Source of the DNA: DATAVK01 sp036267755
Lineage (GTDB): Bacteria; Actinomycetota; Actinomycetes; JAFAQI01
Length of the DNA stretch: 33,107 bases
Assembly: GCA_036267755.1 (NCBI GenBank)
Contig: DATAVK010000125.1
Location: forward strand, 1-33,107
Direction of reading: 5' to 3'
Both the position numbers and the translations under genes were made by a program. Positions 24,013 through 31,628 of this stretch are shown piece after piece. Within the stretch, counting starts at the first letter, position 1. Every line of letters begins with the position of its first letter. The notes below the pieces were generated by a model, which was not told the origin of the DNA, searched no databases, and saw only the letters and a list, made by a program, of their open reading frames with translations.

Positions 24013-25078
24013 CCGCGCAGTCGTCCAGTGCCGCCAGGAACGCGGCGCACTCCACCGTCGTCCCGACCGTGACCCGCAGCCACCCAGGCAGCCCAACGTC
24101 GCGGATCAACACACCGCGGTCCAGCAGCGCCTGCCAGAGCGAGGCATTGTCCGGGAAGCCGCCGAACAGCACGAAGTTCGCGTCCGAGTCGACGACTCGG
24201 AAACCGCGGTCGCGCAACGACACCACGAGGGCGTCGCGGTCCTCCCGCAGCCTCGCCACCTGCGCGAGCGTCGAGTCGGCGTGTCGCAGTGCCGCTCCCG
24301 CCGCGGCCTGGGTGAGCGCCGAAAGGTGGTAGGGCAACCGGACCAGCTGGAGCGCGTCAACGACGGCCGCGTCGGCGGCGAGATACCCGACTCGCGCGCC
24401 CGCGAACGCGAACGCCTTCGACATGGTCCGGGTGATGACAAGTCGCGGCTGGCCGGGCAATGCGGTCAACAGCGACGGCGCGTGGGAGAACTCCACGTAG
24501 GCCTCGTCGACGATGACGATCCCCGGAGCCTCGTCGAGCACGGCGTCGAGCACCGCCGGGTCGAGCGCCGTGCCACTGGGGTTGTTCGGCGAGCACAGGA
24601 ACACGACGTCCGGCTGCTCCCGGCGTACCGCGTCGACCGCGGCATCGGGCGACAGCGTGAAGTCCTCGGCGCGATGTGCGGCCACCCACTCGGTCGACGT
24701 ACCGAGACTGATGAGTCGGTGCATCGAGTAAGACGGCTCGAAGCCCAACGCCCGGCGACCCGGGCCACCGAAGACCTGCAGCAGCTGCTGGATCACCTCG
24801 TTCGAGCCGTTGGCGGCCCACACTCCGGTGACGTCGAGGCCGTGGCCGAGGTAGGCCGCAAGCTCGGCCCGAAGCGCCGTCGCATCCCGGTCCGGGTAGC
24901 GGTTCAATCCCGTCGCGGCAGCGGTCACCGCCTCGCGCAGATCCGAGACCAGCTCGCTCGGCGGCGGGTACGGGTTCTCGTTGGTGTTGAGCTGCACCGG
25001 TACGTCGAGCTGCGGCGCGCCGTACGGCGTCAGCCCCCGCAGGTCCGCCCGGACCGGGAGCTGGTCCAGGTTGCTCAT
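23996..25078 (-). CDS. hisC: Histidinol-phosphate aminotransferase
   Basis: A fold-type I PLP aminotransferase of 360 residues that transfers the amino group of glutamate to imidazole acetol phosphate. The Schiff-base lysine is K221 in TRTMSKAFAFAGARVGY. NTNENPYPP at the N-terminus, ANGSNE, CSPNNPSG (the Asn that contacts PLP) and VDEAYVEF are the other family marks. ATG 25078 overlaps the hisD stop as ATGA. Its 3' end overlaps the DinB-like gene by 17 bp on the other strand, so the hisD-hisC unit is cut off from hisB. Confidence 0.97.
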   Translation of the reverse strand: MSNLDQLPVRADLRGLTPYGAPQLDVPVQLNTNENPYPPPSELVSDLREAVTAAATGLNRYPDRDATALRAELAAYLGHGLDVTGVWAANGSNEVIQQLLQVFGGPGRRALGFEPSYSMHRLISLGTSTEWVAAHRAEDFTLSPDAAVDAVRREQPDVVFLCSPNNPSGTALDPAVLDAVLDEAPGIVIVDEAYVEFSHAPSLLTALPGQPRLVITRTMSKAFAFAGARVGYLAADAAVVDALQLVRLPYHLSALTQAAAGAALRHADSTLAQVARLREDRDALVVSLRDRGFRVVDSDANFVLFGGFPDNASLWQALLDRGVLIRDVGLPGWLRVTVGTTVECAAFLAALDDCAVSLDR

Positions 25079-26361
25079 CGAAGCCGGGTCTGAACTGCCT
25101 CGACGTGCGCGGGCAGGTTCTCGGCGAGCCCCAGCGCAGTGATCTGCGGCGCGACGTCGGCGAGCGCCTCGCGCGAGTAGTCGACGACGTGGATGCCGCG
25201 CAGGAACGTCAGCACGGACAGCCCCGGCGTGTGCCGGGCGGTGCCTCCGGTGGGCAGGACGTGGTTGGACCCGGCCAGGTAGTCACCGAGCGACACCGGC
25301 GACCACGGCCCGACGAAGACCGCGCCGGCGTTGCGGACCCGGGACGCGACCTCGGCCGCGTCGCGAGTGATGACCTCGAGATGTTCGGCGGCCCACTCGT
25401 CGACCACGCGGAGCCCCTGATCGAGGTCGTCGACGAGGACGGCGGCGGACTGGCCGTTCAACGCGGCCGCGATCCGCCGGCTGTGGGTAGCGGCCTCGAC
25501 CCGCGGCCGCAGCGCGGTGTCGACGGCGTCCAGCAGCGGCTCGCTCGGTGACACCAGCAGGCAGGCGGCCAGCTCGTCGTGCTCGGCCTGCGAGATCAGG
25601 TCGGCGGCCACGTGGTCGGGGTCGGCGGTCTCGTCGGCGAGGATCCCGATCTCGGTCGGCCCCGCCTCGGCGTCGATACCGACGACGCCACGCAGCAGCC
25701 GCTTGGCGGCGGCGACGTAGATGTTGCCGGGCCCGGTGACGAGGTCGACGGCGGGGCAGCCTTCAACGCCGTACCCGAGCATTGCGATGCCCTGGGCGCC
25801 GCCGACGGCGTAGACCTCGTCGAGGCCCAGCAGGGCGCATGCTGCGAGGATCGTCGGGTTAGGCCGGCCGCCGAACTCCGGTTTCGGCGGGGATGTCACG
25901 GCCATCGACCCGACGCCGGCGACCTGGGCCGGGACGACATTCATGATCACGCTGGATGGGTAGGCGACCAGGCCGCCGGGGACGTAGAGGCCGACCCGGC
26001 GGACCGGCACCCAGCGTTCGGTGACGACGGCACCCGGCCGCAGCTCGACGCGTTCCGGAGGTCGGAGCTGTGCCTCGTGGACGCGTCGGACGTTCTCGAT
26101 CGAGGCCTCGATCGCCTCGCGCACCGCGGGGTCCACGTCGCGCAGCGCCTGCTGCAGCGCCCCGGCCGGCACGCGCAGGTCGTCGAGGGTCACTTGATCG
26201 AAGCGTTCGGTGAGCTCCAGCACGCCGGCGCGACCCCGCTCGCGCACGGTCTCCACGATCGGCCGGACGGTGTCGAGGGCGGCCTCGATGTCGAGCCGCG
26301 CACGGGGCAGCAGCTTCGACCAGTCGTCGGGGCGACCCCGAAGGTCGAGACGCTCGAGCAT
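25075..26361 (-). CDS. hisD: Histidinol dehydrogenase
   Basis: A 428-residue Zn2+ enzyme that makes the last two NAD-dependent oxidations to histidine. The Zn ligands by family position are Q258, H261 (LISQAEHDELA), D360 and H419. The catalytic pair is E326/H327 (AAEHLE). GPGNIYVAAAK and GSNHVLPT are conserved. The start is ATG 26361, with TACCCT 7 nt upstream and no ribosome site, so it is probably leaderless. It begins 14 nt after the stop of the small membrane protein gene and heads the hisD-hisC unit. Confidence 0.98.
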   Translation of the reverse strand: MLERLDLRGRPDDWSKLLPRARLDIEAALDTVRPIVETVRERGRAGVLELTERFDQVTLDDLRVPAGALQQALRDVDPAVREAIEASIENVRRVHEAQLRPPERVELRPGAVVTERWVPVRRVGLYVPGGLVAYPSSVIMNVVPAQVAGVGSMAVTSPPKPEFGGRPNPTILAACALLGLDEVYAVGGAQGIAMLGYGVEGCPAVDLVTGPGNIYVAAAKRLLRGVVGIDAEAGPTEIGILADETADPDHVAADLISQAEHDELAACLLVSPSEPLLDAVDTALRPRVEAATHSRRIAAALNGQSAAVLVDDLDQGLRVVDEWAAEHLEVITRDAAEVASRVRNAGAVFVGPWSPVSLGDYLAGSNHVLPTGGTARHTPGLSVLTFLRGIHVVDYSREALADVAPQITALGLAENLPAHVEAVQTRLR

Positions 26362-26366
26362 GGTGT

Positions 26367-26380
26367 CCAGGGTAGTCAGC
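26367..26380 (-). promoter_or_regulatory. Putative leaderless promoter core of hisD, shared with trpC
   Basis: GCTGACTACCCTGG on the minus strand, identical to the 14 bases before trpC. It contains the upstream gene's TGA (26376-26378) and TACCCT (26369-26374), which ends 7 nt before the ATG of hisD. Confidence 0.5.
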
Positions 26381-26921
26381 GATCCGCGCCCACGGCACCG
26401 TGACGCGAAGCGCTGAACCAGTTCCTGGCGTAGCTGGCGAGCAGGTGGACGACCACGGCCGCGATCGGCCAGAAGAGCAGCACCCCGGTGGCGCGGACAT
26501 GGAATCCGAAGTAGCCGAGCAGCGTCGAGGTCTCAGCCTTGCTCGCTCCCGGCACGACCTTCGCGATCGTCGACACCATCTGGTGGTGGCGGGCCAGGTC
26601 ACCGACCCGAGCCGCGACCAGGGCACCGAGCACACCACCTGCGGCGAGGCCCAGCACCTCGCCCGGCCCGCGCTCGCGATCCCGGCCCAGGAGGAGTACG
26701 ACGGCGGTCGCGACGATGCCGGCGATGATGCCGAGCAAGCCGAGCCGAACGTCGTCGCCGATCAGCGGCTTGCCGGCCGCCTCGTTCCCGTTGATGGCCT
26801 GCGCGAGCTGAACGGTCGGCGCGCCTGCCTCCCACACCAGTCCGACGACGGCGCCGAGCAAGGCCGAGTACGCCGCGATGACCACACCCAGCCGGAGCTC
26901 GTCGAGCAGCCAGCGGGTCAC
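26376..26921 (-). CDS. Small membrane protein of unknown function (DUF2567-like?)
   Basis: A 181-residue protein with four likely membrane helices (about 12-32, 57-76, 85-101 and 141-160). The loop after helix 1 carries AINGNEAAGKPLIGDD. The C-terminus is cytoplasmic and basic (ARNWFSASRHG). The size and topology recall the DUF2567 family of actinobacteria, but I am not sure of this. The start is GTG 26921, overlapping the permease stop as GTGA. It is the last gene of the acyltransferase-glycosyltransferase-deacetylase-ABC unit, so it may assist export or envelope work; that is inference from context only. Confidence 0.75.
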   Translation of the reverse strand: MTRWLLDELRLGVVIAAYSALLGAVVGLVWEAGAPTVQLAQAINGNEAAGKPLIGDDVRLGLLGIIAGIVATAVVLLLGRDRERGPGEVLGLAAGGVLGALVAARVGDLARHHQMVSTIAKVVPGASKAETSTLLGYFGFHVRATGVLLFWPIAAVVVHLLASYARNWFSASRHGAVGADR

Positions 26922-27727
26922 CGGTTGACCGCCCGGCGCAGCAACCGTCCGGCCAGACCCAGCATCAGCACGCCGTACCCCGCGGTGATGGCGAGGCGGA
27001 GCACCACGTCGCCCCACGGAGTGCCGGGACGCAACGCATCGGCGATCGCGTCCACTGCCAGGGTCCCGGGCACGGCCACCCGCACCGCGCGGATCAGCTC
27101 CGGCAGGTGGGACGGCGGCACGATGCCGAGGAACAGCACCGCAGTCATCCCGAGCTGGCCGGCGACCGTGGCAAGCTCCGGGCGCGGCATCGCTAGCCCT
27201 AGCACCGCGCCGGTGCCGGCGAGCACGACCGCGGCCAGCAGCACGGCGGGGAGGACCACCCACAGCTGCGCGAACGGAAGCCCATACACCGCGGTGCCCA
27301 CCACGGCTGTCACAACAGCGCCAGGGAGGGTGAACGACGCGTACGCCGCAGCGGTGCCCAGGACGACGGCGGTCGCGGAGATAGGCATCGCGGCGTAGTA
27401 GTCGAGGGCCCTCGTGGACCGCAGCAACCCGAACCGCTGCGAGAGCAGGTTGAGTGCCACGAACGCGACGACCAGGACGGTCGTTCCCGCGACGATCGAC
27501 GCGCCGGTGGCGGTTCCGCGGCCGTGAACCACTCCGCGCAGCAGCACCGCGATCCCGAGCGACTGCAGCGTGGCGACGAACAGCAGGGGTACGGCGGCCA
27601 CCCGCACCCGGCCGAGCTGGCCGGCGACTACCGCCGCGACGGCACGCGGGAGTGGCGTCCGCGGCGGAAGCACCGCGATCCGGTTGCCGGTCGCACCCTG
27701 CCTCGGCTCGGTACGCAGCTCGTTCAT
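26918..27727 (-). CDS. ABC transporter permease (ABC-2-type)
   Basis: A 269-residue membrane protein with six probable helices in three pairs, of the size and pattern of ABC-2 type permeases used for export of drugs, lipids or polysaccharides. After a ~35-residue cytoplasmic start, helices begin near 43, 75, 110, 146, 185 and 240. No substrate signature is visible. ATG 27727 overlaps the ATPase stop as ATGA; the small membrane protein follows with GTGA. The pairing with the ATPase next to a glycosyltransferase and a deacetylase suggests a glycolipid or glycan as cargo, which is not proven. Confidence 0.85.
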   Translation of the reverse strand: MNELRTEPRQGATGNRIAVLPPRTPLPRAVAAVVAGQLGRVRVAAVPLLFVATLQSLGIAVLLRGVVHGRGTATGASIVAGTTVLVVAFVALNLLSQRFGLLRSTRALDYYAAMPISATAVVLGTAAAYASFTLPGAVVTAVVGTAVYGLPFAQLWVVLPAVLLAAVVLAGTGAVLGLAMPRPELATVAGQLGMTAVLFLGIVPPSHLPELIRAVRVAVPGTLAVDAIADALRPGTPWGDVVLRLAITAGYGVLMLGLAGRLLRRAVNR

Positions 27728-28698
27728 CGGTGTTCCAGGTCGTCGGCACGGCCGCCGAGGGCGAGGTAGACGTCCTCGAGGGTCGGCGTGGACACGGTGA
27801 AGTCGTCCAGCGCGTCGATCAGCGGGGGCCGGGTCATCCGCGCCAGCACGTCGCGGGCTTCGGCACGCTCGAGCCGGGCTGTCCATCGCCGGCCGTCGCG
27901 GGTGGCATCGCGGGCGAGCGCCATGACGGCTGGGTCGCCGTGCGGCGGGTCGTGCCGCCACACCAGCTGGATCCGCACGCTGTCGTCGACGGCGGCCTTG
28001 AGCCGCACGGGCGTGTCACACGCGATCACCCGGCCGGCGTCGAGAACCGCGACCCGGTCGAGGACGCTCTCCGCCTCGAGCACGTTGTGGGTGACCAGGA
28101 TCACGGTGACGCCGTGGTCGTCACGTCGCCGCCGCACCGCCGCCCACACCGAACGTCGGGCGACCGGGTCGAGCCCCGTCGTCGGCTCGTCGAGCACGAG
28201 CACCGGCCGGTCCGCTGCGAGCGCGCTCGCCACGCACGCGAGTCGCCGCTGGCCGCCGGAGAGCCGCACCATCGGCTGGTCCGCGATCGGGCCTAGGCCG
28301 AGCTCGTCGATCAGACCGGTCGCGTGCCGGGCGGCTTCCCGACGCCGGGTGCCGCGCAACCGGGCCGAGGTCTCGACCGCCAACCGCACCGGGAGCTCGG
28401 CGAGCGCCGCCTCGTCCTGGGCCAGGTAGGCGACCAGGCGGGCAGCCACGGATCGGTCGGCGCTCAGGTCGTGTCCGAAGATCGCGACCGACCCGGCGTC
28501 CGGGACGCTCAGGCCGACGAGCTGGCGTACCAGCGTGGTCTTTCCGGCGCCGTTCGGACCGAGCAGGCCGAAGACCTCGCCCGCGGCGATGTCGAGATCG
28601 ACGCCTGACACGGCCGGCACCGAGGCGCCGCGATAGCTCTTCTCGAGCCCGCGCACCCGGTACGCCGTCGTCCCGTCCACCCCACCAGCGTCGCTCAT
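27724..28698 (-). CDS. ABC transporter ATP-binding protein
   Basis: A 324-residue ATPase. Walker A GPNGAGKTT is at 47-55. The Q-loop glutamine is in LAQDEAAL, the signature is LSGGQRR, Walker B is VLVLDEPTTGLDP, and the switch His is in LVTHN. An extra C-terminal domain of ~90 residues follows (SVRIQLVWRHDPPHGD onward, ending TPTLEDVYLALGG), as in CcmA/NatA-type exporters. The start is ATG 28698, overlapping the deacetylase stop as ATGA. It forms the exporter with the permease that follows (ATGA). Confidence 0.94.
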   Translation of the reverse strand: MSDAGGVDGTTAYRVRGLEKSYRGASVPAVSGVDLDIAAGEVFGLLGPNGAGKTTLVRQLVGLSVPDAGSVAIFGHDLSADRSVAARLVAYLAQDEAALAELPVRLAVETSARLRGTRRREAARHATGLIDELGLGPIADQPMVRLSGGQRRLACVASALAADRPVLVLDEPTTGLDPVARRSVWAAVRRRRDDHGVTVILVTHNVLEAESVLDRVAVLDAGRVIACDTPVRLKAAVDDSVRIQLVWRHDPPHGDPAVMALARDATRDGRRWTARLERAEARDVLARMTRPPLIDALDDFTVSTPTLEDVYLALGGRADDLEHR

Positions 28699-29396
28699 CG
28701 ATGCGGCGAGCGCGCGACCAACCCGCGGGTGGCAAGCTGCTCGGCCAGCAGCGGGAGCGCGGCGACCGTGACCCGCCACGACCCCGGCGCGCTCATCAGG
28801 TCCGAGTCGTGCAGCAGGAGCATCCCGCCGTCTGGAGAGCCGGTCAGCAGATCGGACACCACCGTGGTGGGGGTCGCGCCGGCCCGCCAGTCCCGACCCC
28901 ACGACGACCACAACACCGGCTGCAGCCGCAGCGTCCGGGCCGCGATCAGCGCGGGACCCGACAGGACGCCGTACGGCGGTCGCCATCGGCTCGGCGGCGT
29001 ACCGAGCAGGTCCGCGATCGTGTCGCGTCCCCGGCGCAGGTCTCGCATGGCCGCTCCGGGTGTCCGGCCGATCAGATACCGATGGCTGTCGCCGTGCAGG
29101 GCCACCGCGTGTCCGCGGCGCACCGTCTCGGTGACCAGCTCCGGGTAGCGGCGGACCTGTTCGCCGAGGACGAAGAACGTCGCTCGCCAGTCGAGCGCAT
29201 CCAGCGCGTCGAGCACCGCCGGCGTGCCGTCGGGATGTGGCCCGTCGTCGAAGCTCACGGCCACGGTGCCGGCCGGCCCGCGGCCCTCGAGTGAGGGTGC
29301 GAGCGCGCGCCGAAGTGGCGGCAACCAGGTCGCGGCGGGACCGACCTGGACCGCGGCCAGCACACCGGCCGCAACGACGAGTGGCCGCGGGCTCAT
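28695..29396 (-). CDS. Polysaccharide deacetylase family protein (NodB homology)
   Basis: A 233-residue carbohydrate esterase family 4 protein that probably removes N-acetyl groups from a glycan. An N-terminal hydrophobic stretch (5-25) is a signal peptide or anchor, which places the domain outside the membrane. Motif 1 is SFDDGPHP with D50 (catalytic base) and D51 (metal). Motif 2 is HGDSH with H101 and H105 (metal). Motif 3 is RPPYG (139-143), followed by WGRDW and LLHDS. All NodB motifs are present, so it should be active. The start is ATG 29396, overlapping the glycosyltransferase stop (ATGA). Confidence 0.93.
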   Translation of the reverse strand: MSPRPLVVAAGVLAAVQVGPAATWLPPLRRALAPSLEGRGPAGTVAVSFDDGPHPDGTPAVLDALDALDWRATFFVLGEQVRRYPELVTETVRRGHAVALHGDSHRYLIGRTPGAAMRDLRRGRDTIADLLGTPPSRWRPPYGVLSGPALIAARTLRLQPVLWSSWGRDWRAGATPTTVVSDLLTGSPDGGMLLLHDSDLMSAPGSWRVTVAALPLLAEQLATRGLVARSPHR

Positions 29397-30439
29397 CCCA
29401 GACCGACGATGCGATCGGCGGCGTCCGGCGCCGCAAAGACGGCAGCGGCGGCCGGCGACGGGACAGCCTGTTGCACGGCGATCCGGAGGCTGGCGTCATC
29501 GGCGGTCCAGCGGGCGAGCCCGGCGTCGGCGAGCGCCGCCGCATTGAGCCGGCCGTGGCCGCCGATCGGGCGGTGGACGACGACCGGCCGGCCGGCGGCG
29601 AGCGCCTCCCAGCAGGTAGTGCCGCCGGCGTTGTCGACAACGACGTCCGCGGCGGCGAGCAGCCCGGGAACGTCGTCCGTCCACGGCACTGCGCGCGCGC
29701 CGGGGACCTGGGCCACGTGGCCTGCCAACCGAGATGACCGTCCGCACAGCACGATCGGGACCATGCCGGCCGCCGCCAACGTCCGCGCGGTGGCAGCCGC
29801 CTCGCCTACTCCCCAGCTGCCGCCGTTTACCAAGGCCACCCGAGCCCGGTCCGCCAGCGACCAGCGGCGCCTGGCCGGCGCCCGGTCGACCGCAGGACCG
29901 ATCGCGACGAGAGGCGCCACGGTGCTGACCCCAGCCGCCCCCCACGCCCGCAGCGCCGCCGCCGCCTGCGGCAGCGGCACGAGGTGTGCGTCCGCCCCGG
30001 CCGCCAGCCAGTACCGATGAGCGCCGGGGTCGGTCTGGTAGCAGGTGAGCGGCATCGGCAGCCGGCCACCGCGACGCATCCGCCCGAGCGCCTGGCCGGC
30101 CAGGTTGTAGGTCGAGACGACCGCGGCGGGTCGCAGCCGGTCGACGAGCGCCGCGAGCGGACGCTCGTATCCGCCCGCGCCGACCTCGGTCAGCCGCTCG
30201 AAGAAGCCCGGGTGTCGCTGCCACTGCGACATCGCGAGACCGTACGCCCTGGGCGCACGTCCGACCAGCTGCCGGTAGAAGCCGCGGAGCAGCTCACCCT
30301 GCCGCAGCGGGGGCAGCATGAGGAAGTCGACGATCTGCACGGGATGTCCACGGCCGCGCAATCGGCGGGCTAGCTCGGCCGCGGCCGCATCGTGACCGGA
30401 CCCCATCGACGCGCTGACGATCAGGACCGATCGGGTCAT
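29393..30439 (-). CDS. MGDG synthase-like glycosyltransferase (MurG-type, GT28 fold)
   Basis: A 348-residue GT-B glycosyltransferase. The N-terminal acceptor-side motif SASMGSGHDAAA (9-20) is that of the monogalactosyldiacylglycerol synthase/MurG group. A C-terminal donor-binding region is visible as NAGGTTCWEALAAGRPVV, where a UDP-sugar normally binds. The acceptor is presumably a lipid such as diacylglycerol or an undecaprenyl-linked sugar; which one is not known. The start is ATG 30439, overlapping the acyltransferase stop as ATGA. A signal peptide is not apparent, so it works at the cytoplasmic membrane face. Confidence 0.88.
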   Translation of the reverse strand: MTRSVLIVSASMGSGHDAAAAELARRLRGRGHPVQIVDFLMLPPLRQGELLRGFYRQLVGRAPRAYGLAMSQWQRHPGFFERLTEVGAGGYERPLAALVDRLRPAAVVSTYNLAGQALGRMRRGGRLPMPLTCYQTDPGAHRYWLAAGADAHLVPLPQAAAALRAWGAAGVSTVAPLVAIGPAVDRAPARRRWSLADRARVALVNGGSWGVGEAAATARTLAAAGMVPIVLCGRSSRLAGHVAQVPGARAVPWTDDVPGLLAAADVVVDNAGGTTCWEALAAGRPVVVHRPIGGHGRLNAAALADAGLARWTADDASLRIAVQQAVPSPAAAAVFAAPDAADRIVGLG

Positions 30440-31560
30440 CGGGCCGCGGCCGGGCGATGCGCGCGAAGCCATCGCTCGACCGGGAGCTCGATCCAGCGAT
30501 GGACGCCGATCGAGAGGGCGACGGCGAGCAGCAGATACGCCGCCCACGCCAACGGGTTCAGCAGGCCGGGCCCGGTCCAGCTGGCGATCGCGATCAGCGC
30601 ACCGAACAGCAGCGCGTGCAGCAGGTACAACGCGTACGAGCTCGCGCCGAGGGTGACCATCCAGGGCTGCGCATACCAGGATCGCCGGCCCGCAACCTCA
30701 TCGGCAGCCACGGCCGCGAACGCTAGCGCGGCCAGGCAGGCGCCGACGACCTCGATGACCGCGCGATCGGGCAGGTGCCCCTTGGCAAGACCGTCTGCCA
30801 GCAGGCCGGCCGAGGCCGCCACCATGACCCACAGCGCAGCCGCCCCTGACAGCCGCGGCCGCCAGCCGTCCCGCACCTCGAGGGCGGCGATGATGCCGAG
30901 CAGGAACTCCCCCATCCGCCACAGCGGGAGGACGTACGTCGACCACTCGTGGGGCCCGGGCGCGGACGGCGCGATGGTCAGGCTGAACAGCCCGGGGTAG
31001 ATCGCGAGGCCCACGACGACCAGGGCAGCGACCCGGCGGCGACTCGAGGACATCATCGGCTGCAGCCACGCGATCAGCCACGGGAAGGCGAGATAGAAGA
31101 ACAGCTCGCAGGACAGCGACCACGACACCGCGTTGATGCTGAAGTACGTCGTGGAGCTCGGGAACCATGCCTGCACGAGGACCACGTTGGCGAGGAGCGA
31201 GCCCCCGGTGGGCCGGTCGACGCCGTACCCGATGAGGGCCAACCCGACCAGCAGGAACAGCAGGTGCAGCGGCCACACCCGGCTCATCCGGTCCCACCAG
31301 AAGCGCCCGCGACGCACCGGCCGGCTCGGCCAGGCCAGGACGAAGCCGGAGAGGACGAAGAACAGGTCGACGCCGATGTAGCCGAAGTCAGCGACCGGGT
31401 ACGACGCCGGGCCGAACCAGTGCTGCACGCTGTGGTGGCACACCACCAGAAGCGCGAAGAAGAACCGGAGCCCGGTAAGCCCGTCGATCCGCGTCACGGA
31501 GGTTGGGCTCATCCGCTCCGGGCGGGCAGCGGCCGTCGTCACGGAGCGTTGCAGGGTCAT
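30436..31560 (-). CDS. Acyltransferase family 3 membrane protein (OafA/YrhL type)
   Basis: A 374-residue membrane acyltransferase with about 10 helices that probably transfers an acyl group to an envelope sugar. The motif RFFFALLVVCHHSVQ holds the family His (H42/H43), and DLFFVLSGFVLAW follows as the second signature. SLSCELFFYLAFP and the final SYALYLLHALLFG are also typical. No C-terminal SGNH domain is present. The start is ATG 31560, with TACGTT 7 nt upstream; M17 is a possible alternative start. It heads an operon of six coupled genes. Confidence 0.92.
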   Translation of the reverse strand: MTLQRSVTTAAARPERMSPTSVTRIDGLTGLRFFFALLVVCHHSVQHWFGPASYPVADFGYIGVDLFFVLSGFVLAWPSRPVRRGRFWWDRMSRVWPLHLLFLLVGLALIGYGVDRPTGGSLLANVVLVQAWFPSSTTYFSINAVSWSLSCELFFYLAFPWLIAWLQPMMSSSRRRVAALVVVGLAIYPGLFSLTIAPSAPGPHEWSTYVLPLWRMGEFLLGIIAALEVRDGWRPRLSGAAALWVMVAASAGLLADGLAKGHLPDRAVIEVVGACLAALAFAAVAADEVAGRRSWYAQPWMVTLGASSYALYLLHALLFGALIAIASWTGPGLLNPLAWAAYLLLAVALSIGVHRWIELPVERWLRAHRPAAAR

Positions 31561-31567
31561 CGCAAAA

Positions 31568-31573
31568 AACGTA
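31568..31573 (-). promoter_or_regulatory. Putative -10 box of the acyltransferase gene (leaderless)
   Basis: TACGTT on the minus strand ends 7 nt before the ATG at 31560. The 58-bp gap to dnaE has no clear Shine-Dalgarno. TGAAAG at 31591-31596 could be a -35. Confidence 0.42.
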
Positions 31574-31590
31574 ATACCCCACGCTGAGAA

Positions 31591-31628
31591 CTTTCAGACA
31601 GCGCTTCAGACAGCGCTTTCAGACAGCG
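31591..31628. repeat. Three tandem 12-13-bp repeats at the dnaE 3' end
   Basis: CTTTCAGACAGCG (31591-31603), CTTCAGACAGCG (31604-31615) and CTTTCAGACAGCG (31616-31628) lie head to tail. The third holds the TGA stop of dnaE (31619-31621). AGCGCT at the joints is self-complementary, so the array can fold into a small hairpin. It lies just upstream of the acyltransferase promoter. Confidence 0.8.
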
